Assembly: GCF_907164915.1 (NCBI RefSeq)
Contig: NC_061862.1
Span: 138,313,520-138,377,519 of the forward strand
Origin: Impatiens glandulifera
Lineage: Eukaryota; Streptophyta; Magnoliopsida; Ericales; Balsaminaceae
Length of the DNA: 64,000 nucleotides
Direction of reading: 5' to 3'
Part shown: one piece after another, positions 38,412-49,700 of the stretch
Position numbering within the stretch: position 1 is the first letter of the stretch
Layout: the number at the start of each line of letters is the position of its first letter
Made by a program: the position numbers and the translations under genes
Notes under the pieces: generated by a model
The model's input: the letters and a program-made list of their open reading frames with translations, nothing else
Database searches by the model: none
Told to the model about the DNA's origin: nothing

Positions 38412-38780
38412 CGTGACCTAGAAATACTTGGGTTCGGAAAATTTAAAATTCCAGAATTGAACCTAAACAAAAACAGAAAGCTTAAGCTCTGAAGTGGGTC
38501 GAATTAAAATAGGAACTTCTCAAGACTAGCAATGAGGAAGTCCAAAGTAAAAAAATGCCAAATATAAGAGAAATGCGGACACTCACAAATAGAAAAAATG
38601 GGCTATTGGCACTGGTGAAGTTGATCCAGATGCAACAAATCCAATCACATATGAGTATGAATTTTAGAGAACACAATCTGTAGCCGACAGTGAGTACAAC
38701 GATGCATACGACTTCGATGGTGATGAGACAGATTGTGTAGTGCAAAACAGTTTTGAAATGCAGAAACAAAACTCATATAT
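38412..38780 (+). pseudogene. LINE ORF1 remnant, downstream part
   Basis: This stretch reads as the end of ORF1, with fragments such as IGTGEVDPDATNPITYEYEF and DSEYNDAYDFDGDETDCVVQNSF, and ends shortly before the ORF2 start at 38787. Stops interrupt it. Assignment rests on position and on continuity with the LINE. Confidence 0.55.
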
Positions 38781-38786
38781 CCATTA

Positions 38787-40789
38787 ATGATTATTATAAC
38801 ATGGAACATAAGAGGTCTTAATGATCCTCTCAATTGCAAAGAAATTAAGAGGATTATTGAGAATCAGAATGTTACAATCATGGAGATTTTGGAAACGAAA
38901 GTCCAAATCAATAATGTTGACAAGGTTCGCATGTTATGCGTTGATAGTAGTTGGGATTTCATTCATAATTCGAACTCGAGAACTGGAAGAATCTAGGTTG
39001 TTCGGGATCCAATGGTTGCCAAAGTTCATAACATTATGCTCATGCAAAACCTTCTCAAAGGTTATGGGAAGAGAAAAATATCCCCAAGAGTGATTTTTAA
39101 AATTTATATCAAAAAAATCTTTGATTTTGTTAAATGGGAAGCCATTCGGAACTTTATAGTCGTATCGAGTTTTCCCATGATTTTTATAGAATGGATCATC
39201 CAATGCATTTCTACCTCTCGTTTTGTAGTTGACGTCAATGGGATCCACTAAGACTACTTCAAGGGTGAAAATGGCATAAAGAAGGGAGATCCCCTATAAT
39301 CTTACTTTTTTGTCATCATCATGACAATTTTTTAGAGCGTTTTTACGACATTCCGAAAGAATCAACCATACATCTTCCACTCATTCTTTGAGGAGGAGAT
39401 CACTCATTTATGTTGTGCTGACTATTTGTTCATTCTAGTGCATGCTGACGTAGATTCCATAAAAATTGTTAGAGTTGCACTAAGGTTACAGGTTTGACTA
39501 TCAACGAGAACAAGAGACTGGCATTCTACGGAAGAGTAAAAGAGGAAACGAAAACAAACATCTATAACATCATGGGCATCGCAGAAGGAAACTTTCTGGT
39601 AAGATACTTAGGCATACCACTCACAGTAAAAACATATCCAAATCTCGCACTACAGACCACCGATCGAGAAAATTAAGAACTCAATTTCTGGTTGGGCAGC
39701 AAAGAAACTTACATACGCTGGAAGAATTGAGCTAGTCAAAGCGTGGTAATAGAAATTATCGATTACTGGTCGCAGCAACTCGTACTCCCAAAGAAGGTAA
39801 TGAAAAAACTTGGCGCGCTAATAAGAAACTTTATTTGGGGAAGCGGCGAGAGAGATGAGAAAAAGGTTAAGTGGACCGCACTTTGCAAACCAAAAGATCA
39901 ATGCGGCATAAGGCTCAAGAACTGTGTTGAATGGAATAAAGTGTTGACGTATAAACACCTATGGGCCATCGAGAATAAACAAGAATCACTCTGGATCAAG
40001 TGGGTCCACACCCGATTTATGAAACACGAATCAAGCATTTGGATAACTAAAATAAGTGAAGGTATGGGATGGTCGTTAAAGAAAATCATTAAACTAAGAA
40101 ACAACATTGTAGGACTATTTGACATTAGTTGGGGAGACGGCAGAAACACATTGTTTTATCATGATCCCTAGTATGAAGACCAATCGCTAATCAATAAAGA
40201 TGAATTCAGAAACGTGAGGATCAGACGAAACTGCCTAGCCGCAAAGATCAAAGACATTAAGGATGGGCTATAGAATTTGCTCCTTAGGCAAATATCGGTG
40301 GGACAGCGCATTCTCAAACATATCAGCAACATCCAATTCAATGAAAGAACATGTGTACACCAATGGAAAGCTGAGAAAAACGGGAAAATGATTTCAAGAA
40401 AGGTGTGGAATACCATCCGGGAGAATGAACAAATAGTAGATTGGGCTCATCTGGTCTGGTCATCAAAAGTCATCCCGAGACACCAATTTATCATATGGCT
40501 TGCATTTAGGGAAAAACTAAGCACAAGAGATCGGATAAAGAAGTATATGGAGATCCCGGATACAAGTTGTCTGCTTTGTGAAGGAAATGAAGAAACAGTT
40601 GATCACGTATTTGGTTGTTATCCTTTTGCATCGGAGCTATGGAAGAAATTTTCCAGAAGCATGAAAATGGCTAGCCTACCTACAGAATGGAAAGAGATCA
40701 AAAAAGAAGTCATACTCAAAGCAAAGGGGAAAGGCTTCAAGTCAAGTGTTTTCAAAAGCGGTTTTGGTACAATAGTCTACCACATTTGA
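38787..40789 (+). pseudogene. LINE ORF2 remnant (endonuclease start, RT, zf-RVT)
   Basis: Opens with an endonuclease N-terminus (TWNIRGLNDPLNCKEIKR). Within about 300 bases it jumps to the reverse-transcriptase palm (FDFVKWEAIRNF, QCISTSRFVVDVNG), so most of the endonuclease and the RT fingers are deleted. The catalytic loop is damaged: the usual [FY]ADD reads CCADYLF. The zf-RVT domain at 40385-40660 keeps its Cys/His pattern (CLLC...DHVFGC). The frame breaks several times. It cannot make an active enzyme. Confidence 0.85.
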
Positions 40790-41147
40790 CGAGAAAGGAA
40801 CGCAGCAATCGAGAATAAGAAGAAGTGTAAAGGAAACATGTGAAGACATTGTATTTGACAGCATCACAAATCTACAAACGTTGAGACGAGTACCCATGAC
40901 TGAGCAAAACTAGATACTAAGCTGGAATTGGAAAATCACATTCAAAGCAGTCACGAGAACGGACAATTTTTTAGTTAGATAAACACTTTCAATTGTTTTT
41001 GTGTTGTGTAATTCATTACTTTTAGACTCTTTCGAACTAAATTTTCCTAGGCTTGTCTAGGAAAATATAGAAACTCATTTGTTTTTTTTTTCCTTTACGA
41101 GCATTTTTAATAAAATGACGTTAAGTTGTTTTTCCAAAAAAAAAAAT

Positions 41148-41156
41148 TCATCCTCT
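41148..41156. repeat. Right target-site duplication of the LINE
   Basis: TCATCCTCT, an exact copy of 33564-33572, directly follows the poly-A tract of the LINE. Confidence 0.8.
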
Positions 41157-43719
41157 GAAACACTATAAATCAGATAAAACTTGCTACATCATTCTTTGTC
41201 TCTGTTTCCTTCAAAATCTCAAAACTAAATTTCCAAAAATTTTCAAAATTCTTTAATGTTTCTCAACTGTTTGTTATGAGTTTTTGATATGATCTAACTA
41301 AGAACATTAAGAAACTTTTCTCTCTTGAATGGTGATCATGGAGATCCCTCCAACATTGTCAATCCAAGTTTTTGGAAGTCGCAATCAACGAATATTTAAC
41401 CATATTTATTGTGAAAATTGAAACTATTCTGAAAGGTGATGATGTGTAAGAATAATCAGAGAATTTGATAGAAAAGATCTTTGACGTCTCAAGTTCTATT
41501 TTGTGTTAACTCTATTTTTTAAAACATTATAATTGGTACTCATTCCATATATAAAACCCCTTATTCTTAGAAGAAAAAAATGAACCAAGCATCTCCTTTG
41601 TATCAGAACTTTCAACTTCATGTATTAAATTCAATAATTCCTTCCAAAAACTCAATTTCTATTTGTCTCAAACAAACAAAAACATTATTAAAAAAAAATT
41701 AACAAATTAAATATTATCTATTATCAGGGGGAAATAAGTAAATAAAATTATTTGTCCATGAATATTAATATATTTATAAGGCAGCCAATTTTGAATATAT
41801 ATATATACTATGGACAATAGCAAATTCAGTGTGTTTGGTATTTTTTTTTTTTTGTATATGGTTAAAGGTGTAAAAATTCAAACTCATGACCATGATGATA
41901 TGAATTATTGTGCTCTACATTTGAGCTATATTCAGTTTTAGATCGATTTATACTCTATGAAAGACAATATATGAGTAAGATTGTTTTTGGAAATAGTGAG
42001 GTTGCTCACCCTTGGATGAAGTTAGAAATAGTCCAAAAGAGAAGAAATTATTAGGTATGACAATAACATCACTTATTCTTGAAAAAAGGTATAAAAGAAA
42101 ATATGAATGTTGTTCTCTTAAGAGCATAAGAGCATATGCTAGGAAGATACTCTCACCCACCATCCATCATCATTCCTAAAGCTCTTTCTCTATCTCCTAT
42201 AATAATAGGAAAGAAGTCATAACTCTTTGCTTCTTTCTCTTTATCCTCCCCCTCGCCAAAGGGATGATAGAATTGTAGATGCAAAATCCATGGCCTCAAA
42301 GTCATGGATTTAGCATTTATGATTATTTTCAAAAAAAAAAAAAATGGCGGTGAAGGCGTTCAATCTACATGCCAACATGGTGGTGGGTGTGGCAGTGGGT
42401 GAAGCTGGTCTCTATCCTGTAGATGAGTTAAATTATTCCTTAGGGCAACTATGAGTCTTTGGCATATTGTTTTTTTTTCTGTCATCAACATATTTCTGAT
42501 GTATCGCTTCAAGATGAAGTCAAAGTACCCATCTATCGCATTTTCTTTACTATGTTTAGTGTAAAAAAATGTGTTGATGACGATATCCCACTTAAAATAA
42601 CACTATCTACAAATGGTTCAGGACAATTACCTAAATGTATATCGCTATGAATTTGTACAGTTTCTAGTTTCTAGATAAGAGCGCTTAGTGAGGAGACAAC
42701 ATCGAAGAGAATAAGGGACATTGATGGGTGGGGAGTAATAGTCTTACTATCCCATCCAATTTTCCTCTGTTCTGTTTTTACCTTGTCCGTATCCAATTTT
42801 CATCGTTTTTAACATTTTACAATCCCCGCCATCAAGAGCCCTTTTTGTCTCTTAGACATCGAATTCTGTCACTTAAAGTACCCTAATAGGTTAAATCATT
42901 TTTATTTATTTTTTTGAGAAAATGGTTTTACTTATAAAATATTAACATTACTATCAAAAACATAGTAAAAAAAAGTTTTAAAATGTTAAATTTATTACTC
43001 AACAAAATAAATATTAGTGTTTAGGATGTATGCGGGCAGGACATTCAAATATTATCCCGCCCCAAACCAGTGAAAACAGTCCAAACATTTCGATACACTC
43101 TTCAAGACACAAATCCAGTCCTTTTGTGTATCTGAATCAGAATTTAGGCGAAACAAAGTTTAGATACATCATGTTTTCAAACAAAATTTCATCCAGATTA
43201 ACAGATGACAAAAATGGATGAAATGGTGTTTTCAAATGTAATCATATATATATACCAATATATATATCACTAAACCCTTGTCCTTTTCTATCAAATCCAA
43301 AGAACCATTAAACTACATATATAACAAAATCATGAACAAACTTAACAGAGAAATATATCAAAATTTAAAAATAAATAAACTTAAAAGAGTATATAAAGAG
43401 ACCATAGACAAGTGTACATCTATGGATTATTCTATTTTCCTTCCCAGGGGGTCATCACCCAATACATCTATGAATTATTCCTTATAATGAAAACATTAAA
43501 TAATATTGGACTATTGGTGTTCCCAAAACACCAAAAAAGCACATAAAGCAATTCAGATAATGAAAACAATCTATGTTTCAATGTACCACTAAGTTACAAC
43601 TAGTAAACAAACAATCTTTATCATCCTCAAACAACTAAGTTCTCTATCTTTCTGATTACACATATTGTATAACATCATGATCATCAGTCTACCCCTAAAA
43701 ACTAAATAAAACTGCATTA
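41157..43719. other. Intergenic stretch 3' of the ZFC3H1-like gene
   Basis: No gene supported. A 17-base imperfect hairpin stem lies at 42276-42319 (core AAATCCATG...CATGGATTT). It is followed by an A-run and an ATG frame of 37 codons at about 42344-42453 (MAVKAFNLHANMVVG...), which has no recognisable family. The last part before 43720 should hold the 3' UTR of the neighbouring minus-strand gene. Confidence 0.5.
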
Positions 43720-46700
43720 CTAACCTCGCCCGAATTTAGAGAGTTTAATTCCACGCTCTGCAGCTTCCTTCAAGACCTCATCCACACCAGATCCACTAGA
43801 ATGGCAAATGTCCAAATAAGACTTCCACAGTTTAGCAGAATAAGGGTTCACTTGTAAAGCACGCTTATGGAAACTTTCCGAGATCGAACGAACATCAATC
43901 ATCGACTTTAACACAGTAGCCGCTTCTACCCATACATACTCTGGTGCCATCGGGACAGCCTGGAAAAGTGCATTAATCAGAATTGAGCTCGCCCAGAACG
44001 AAACCCCAGCAGATTTCACCTTACCCAACGACTTGCATTGTTTTTGGAACTCCTTGCAGACTGAGAGGGCAAACTCGTAATTACAAGGACATATCTCGAT
44101 AACATTGTCCACCATGTTCACAATATCTTTGGTTTCATCGCCTTTTATCGGAGGCATTAACGATGGACCGTACCATTCTTCAAGCAGCATGTTCACAAGC
44201 GAGAAGTCGGGAGAATGCGGGGCCCACAAGTTGCTCACGAGCTGTCGAACGAGCGGTTTCTTGATTCCATCGATAAATTTCTTAGGAAAAGCCTCCAGGA
44301 GCTGGTAAGTGCGAGCGTCCATTAGATACCCTTTTATGATGCTTAAAGGAGGTTCTTCAGTTGGAGAATATGAACCAATTGCGAGCAAGAACATGGAATG
44401 CTCTTTCACACAATGCTTATAATCCTCGGGCGCTGCTATTTTCAACGCCCGCTCAATCGCTAGCCGTGACGAAGAGACGTCATTTTGCAATAGCTTGTGG
44501 AGAGATAGATTGAGTAGCCCAAACGTGACTTCCGTTTTAGAAAAACCATTATCATTAGGAAATTCAATATTCATACCATCGTTTCCACATTGCGGGTATT
44601 GTACTTTCCAGACAGACTGAAACCATCGATCCATTATTCTTTTCACAAAATCAAACCTTCCGTTTTTTAGTGCATTTTCGGCATACTGATTCCAAATGCA
44701 TTGAACTCGATAAACTTCATTGTCTTTCCAATCATCAATAACCTCCTCAAAACCCTGGGTTCTTGCCAAAAATAAGGCAAGTTCTAGGGATGATGGATAA
44801 ATTTTTTTATATGTATCAGCCAAGCTCCTACCACGTTCGTTACCTTCGAGAACAGTTATTAACTTAACATGGCTTACAGCAAAGTGGCGAGCCGTCTGAA
44901 GACTGTTTTCATAATCTTTAAGCTGTTCACTATCCATACACAATACTAGAGAGCCAACTGCCGTTTCCATCAGTTTAATTGCTTGCTGCCTCTCGTTAGA
45001 TTCTATTTTGGTAGAATACCATTTTATTTCGGATATCTTTTTTGGATGTTCAAATTGCTGAACAATAGAACAAGGAAGTTTCTTGTAGACTAAGAGGTAT
45101 ACACAACAAATCCAGAAGACACATTTATCATAAACTGTTAGGGAGGAAAGGATCTTCAAAGAATTTAAACTTTCAGGCTTCTTTGCGTCAGGAGTAAGCC
45201 CGAGGATTTTCTCAATTGCCTTGTCAACATTACCTGAAATGCACATGCAATTTAAAAGTTGCAGGAAAAGGTCCAAGATGCATGCACTCACATATACTGC
45301 ATCCTTATAATGGGCATTTGCATTGAGATGGAGATCAGAAAGTGCAGTATCATAAGCAGCCAGACGATCTTTCAATCGAGTTCGACTGTTTATATACAAG
45401 AGCCAAAGTTCATAAGAGCCCTTTGTGTATTCAACCTGAAGAAAAAACATACATGTTCATTATCGATATAGTTTTTTTCAACTTCAAGAAACATTAGTAC
45501 AACTTCTAATAAGTAAGCATGTAGAAAACAAACAAGATCGAGCCTCATAAATCATAATTCATGCATACATGCAGCTGTAAGCCAATACTAAAAATATAAT
45601 CATTTATAACAAAGTTGTTCCAGCTATTCTTGAAGTTCCTAAAAAGAAGAACAGAATATTTTGTATTTGTGAATTGAATTGTATGTCTTTACAATGATAC
45701 GTGATATGACTAAACACAAGAAACCTTCCTTATAGGGGAAAGAAATATAAGATTTTATTCTAATTAATCAAATTATCCAATCTATTTAAGGAAGGAGATA
45801 AGAGAATCAGAATTTTTATTAGTAAAAGATTTAAAGATATGGTAGGTTGATGTTTTTCGTGTCAGGGAGTAACATTATTGATAATGTAGAGACCTGAGCA
45901 TAATCTAGCACTAGCCAGGTTAACAGTAGCAGCAATATAAATGGATTAGGGATTAAGGCACCAAACACTTTGATACAGAATTCCATATGAAGGAAGGGAG
46001 ACAAGAAACTTTTAGAAAGGAGAACTCTTAGAAAGAAAGAAATTCATTCACATTCAACATACGTTTTACAACATAACTACTAACATTTATAGTACCATAT
46101 TTATAACAGTAAATAACTGTTAGGTTAAAACTAACTAATTACTACCTGTCTTTTATTATATAATACATATCACGTATAATACTCCCCATTGAGAATCATA
46201 GAAGAATATTTTAAGGAAAAAATTATGGGAACAAAAGAATCAAAGGCTTCTTCCTCCATACTTTCGCCTCCATCAAGAAAAAAGGTGTTTGTACTGTATC
46301 TGTATGGCACTATTTTGAACTTATTGGGATTTCATATTTTTCTTCTATTGCACTTGTAATGTAGAACGCTCCTTGCATTCCTTTATTTATTTCTATTACT
46401 AATGAAAAATTGACCTTTTCAAAAAAAATACAATTTTTTTATCTTTGACTTTGTTGTATACCACACAAAAGATACCATGTAGCGGTTTCCATTTTCCACA
46501 TGTCGGTAGTCAATGACCAACAAAAATAATTGTTCAGATTCTCAGGCATTTCCGCAAACAATGAATAGTCGGTCACAACATTGATTGAAAGAAAATGAAA
46601 ACAATATGTCATCTTTAGATTGAACACTAGCATTTCCATGATTAAAATCATAGGTTGCATCTAAGACTTGTAGATGGAGATATGTGATACGAGGGATTGT

Positions 46701-49700
46701 TAGTATTAAGTTTTCTAACCCTAGAATAATTTGAACTGGGAATAAATAATTATTAATATGGAAATAAATAATTATTAATAAGGCAGTAGTCAAAAATGTG
46801 GGATTGACGGGGAAATTGATTATAGAAGCTGGAAGGTATATAAGGAAGAGATCCTGATTTGCAGAAAAACAGAAGACATTATTGGAGAAATCTCTCAAGA
46901 TCAACTTCTCTTAATCTTCTTTCTTCTTCCCCCATTATATTCACCCTAGCAGTTAAGGTTCTATCGCTCCTCTATCAATTCAATTGTTCTCTTATCTTCT
47001 CTTCGTTCTTAATTCTAGTTCTCTTGTTCATGAAATTTCAAGATATATACCTAATTCTAGTTTAAGGTATATCATTGGTATCAGAGAGACGTTCTTGGCA
47101 ATTGTGGAAACATGTATCGACGGGGAATTGAATGAAATTCGGAACCACAGTCAGGCGCAGGAATGAATGAAGTGTGGTGAGTTGTCAAAATGAATTTTCC
47201 CAAATTCTTTGAAGAAAATATCGAAGATGTCGAAGAATGGATTTCATTATCGAGAGAATACGAAGGCAACCTACGTTGAAAAGGATGATCATTATCCAGT
47301 TGACTTGGGAGAATCTGAATTTGAAAGAATATTTGAAGATGTTTGTGTCTTGAAAATAGGATGTTGGTGTTTGATACCATTTCTCAAGCATACTTAGCGA
47401 CGAGTCCAAATTGCGTCCAATTTTTGTGGATCGAGAAACCACAAGATGTTGAATCTTACTTTCAGAGAATTTTAAGGCATAAAACATGGATGAAAAACCT
47501 GATGCAGAGTTTTGTAAGTGTTCTTATGGCTTACAATTGAGAAATCTTTTGAGACAGTTTGTGTGGTTTGAAAAACCACCAAATAGTCTATGGAAACAAT
47601 TTTGACAATTTATATGGTTCGAAGAGCCACCAAAAGCTTCGGAGTTTCAGTTGAACCTTCGTTTATTGTCTACATGGGAGGATGAATCTTGGTTGGAATC
47701 TGAATTTCCAAAACTTTGGTTAGTTGGAAATAAGTCGGCTTCTTTTAATTGTGTTGTTCGTGGTTGAACAAATGTCAGAGGAGATGCTAATGATACGAGG
47801 GATTGTTACGGTTAGATTTCCTAACCCTAGAATAATCTGAAATGGGAATAAATAATTATCAATATAAGAATAAATAATTATTAATATGGAAATAAATAAT
47901 TATTAATAAGGCAGTAGCCAAAAAAGTGGAATTGACGGAGAAATTGATTATGACCGTTGAAGGGTATATAAGCAAGAGATCCTGATTTGCAGAAAAACAC
48001 TAAGACATTATTGGAGAAATCTCTCAAGATTAACTTCTCTCAATCTTCATCCTTCTTCTCCCATTGTATTCACCCTAGCAGTTAGGGTTTTATCTTTCCT
48101 CTATCAATTCAATTGTTCTCTTATCTTCTCTTCGTTCTTAATTCTAGTTCTCTTGTTCATGTAATGACAAAATTTTCAGAGCCCACATTTGTTGAAGCTG
48201 CCTAATTGACAAGAATTGTGGGATTTGTAAGTATCCTTTATCCATCTTGTGGATATATTTTTTTTTGTCAAAGTGGATATTCAATTTTAAAAATTGAACA
48301 TCTTCGAAGTGGGCGTCCAGCTAATGAAAAGAATCTTGAATGGACTTAAATGTTTCCTTCTCTTTCTTCATTTTTTTGTCCTACTAAGCTAGCACATTGA
48401 TACCCCTAGCTTCTATTTTTTTTTTTTTCCAGAGTGAACCTTGAACGAATCAGTTTTGTTGTACGAACTTTGTCTTCGAGGTACCAAATTAGAATCATCA
48501 CTATCGGAATCAAATATCTGGAGCTCTCAAGTTTCTTTGCCATCTTTCTTCTTTTATTGTCCTAATATGCTAGCACATCCATCGGTTTCGTTTTAGGTTT
48601 CAGTTAAGAAAATCTAAGTTCACAACCACATGGCATACTTGACATTGTTAAGTACTTATTTGAAACTCTGGTAGTAATTTCCTATTTTTTGTAAGTAAAA
48701 GAAGCTATAGCAGACATATCTACTTTAGGGAGCGATAGCACAAACCAGATACATGAAAGTTTTTGTGAAAAATACCGATAATCCAGTGCAGAGGTCCCTA
48801 TTTTCCACATTGTAGATAGCCAGTGCAGAGTAACGTACCAACAAAAATAGTTTAGATACTCCAGCATTGCAGCAAACCATGGATCGTATGTCACAATATC
48901 GCAGTTAATTAAAAACACCATTTATCTTTAGGTTGATCACTAGAAATTCCATGATCAAAATCGCCGGTTGTATCAAAGGCTTGTAGATGGAGATGTGTTG
49001 TTGGATTCCACATTTGTTGAATTCGTGAATGAAGATAGCTTGGTAATAGGCACAATTTCTAGGATTTGTTTGCATCATAGCCTTTAGGAAGAAGGGAACT
49101 CTAAGAAAAAATATAATTCTTTCGTCATTCAACGTATTTTTTACAACATATCTACTAACATTTATAGTACCATTAAAATAAATGTGAATAATAGTTATAT
49201 AGTAACTAACTAATAACTACTAGTAATTTAATTAATCTTTTACTATCTAATACATATCACATGTCACAATTTGCCCATTTTTTCCAGAAATTTCAGTTGG
49301 TCCTTGTTGATGAAGTTCACATCTAGTCAAAGCGACATTGTTTCCGTGAGTAAGGAGATTTTAATCGTTTGGTTTGCCGTGAATGGAACAACAATGGTCC
49401 TCGGTATGGCATGTTTTCGATAGTGGTCACACAAAAGGTGATTAAGGCGTGGTTGGATCTCCCCATGGTGATAGGGGGCCTTGGCTATAAAGGGAAAATC
49501 CATCAATGAGGGTTGTGCAACGGAGGCGTTGATCTTCCTACACCGAGGCAGCACTCGGCAAAGTCTTGACACCAGAATTTGTCATTGACTTAGGTCAAAA
49601 GAGGCACATATAGTTGTGTACTTCATACATGTCAACTTGATTCCATAGAGGGCGTTGAAGTATTGATCACGAAATGTTCTCCTTGTTGCAAATTGTGAAG

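Larger units (their letters stand above)
33573..41147 (+). mobile_element. L1-like LINE, inactive, split by a solo LTR
   Basis: Flanked by the 9-bp repeat TCATCCTCT and ending in poly-A at 41136-41146. ORF1 runs from about 33580. Its DUF4283-like block is near 35030-35160 (VIVGNFMGTIKVSYPTVK). Its knuckle is at 35535-35595 (YEWRPNRCMRCNIFTHSTNKC). A Gly/Gln/Asn repeat region spans 35900-36210. ORF1 sequence resumes after the inserted LTR at 38412. ORF2 starts near 38787 with an AP-endonuclease N-terminus (WNIRGLNDP), but most of the endonuclease is deleted. Reverse transcriptase pieces lie at 39110-39310 (KKGDPL, then CCADYLFILVHADVDS near 39410). A 39590-39730 block reads RYLGIPL and GWAAKKLTYAGRIELVKAW. 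The zf-RVT domain is at 40385-40660 (IPRHQFIIWLAFREKLSTRDR, CLLCEGNEETVDHVFGCYPF). Stops and frameshifts show it is dead. Confidence 0.88.
46685..48161 (+). mobile_element. Small non-autonomous LTR retrotransposon (TRIM-like)
   Basis: Two direct repeats starting TGATACGAGGGATTGTTA lie at 46685-47074 (390 bp) and 47791-48161. They are closely similar over about 370 bases, including a TATATAAG box and a CTCTTATCTTCTCTTCG stretch. The primer-binding site TGGTATCAGAGA (47076-47087) sits one base after the left LTR, and a purine-rich tract (AGAGGAGATGC) precedes the right LTR. The 700-bp interior codes for no RT or integrase. It holds a possible gag start (MNFPKFFEENIEDVEEWISLSREYEG) and three FxWxEKP-like repeats. 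The 3' ends of the two LTRs differ after CTTGTTCATG, so the right LTR may be truncated or mutated. No clear target duplication was found. Confidence 0.85.

Noticed and set aside
48682..49132. Two overlapping minus-strand frames as a possible small gene
   Set aside because: They span the block B/C repeat boundary, their other copy is also broken, and they lie inside a host intron.
49266..49580. Minus-strand frame MSRLCRVLPRCRKINASVAQ... as a host gene
   Set aside because: It reads as the decayed middle and knuckle region of Copia gag and continues the gag relic from 50.2 kb.
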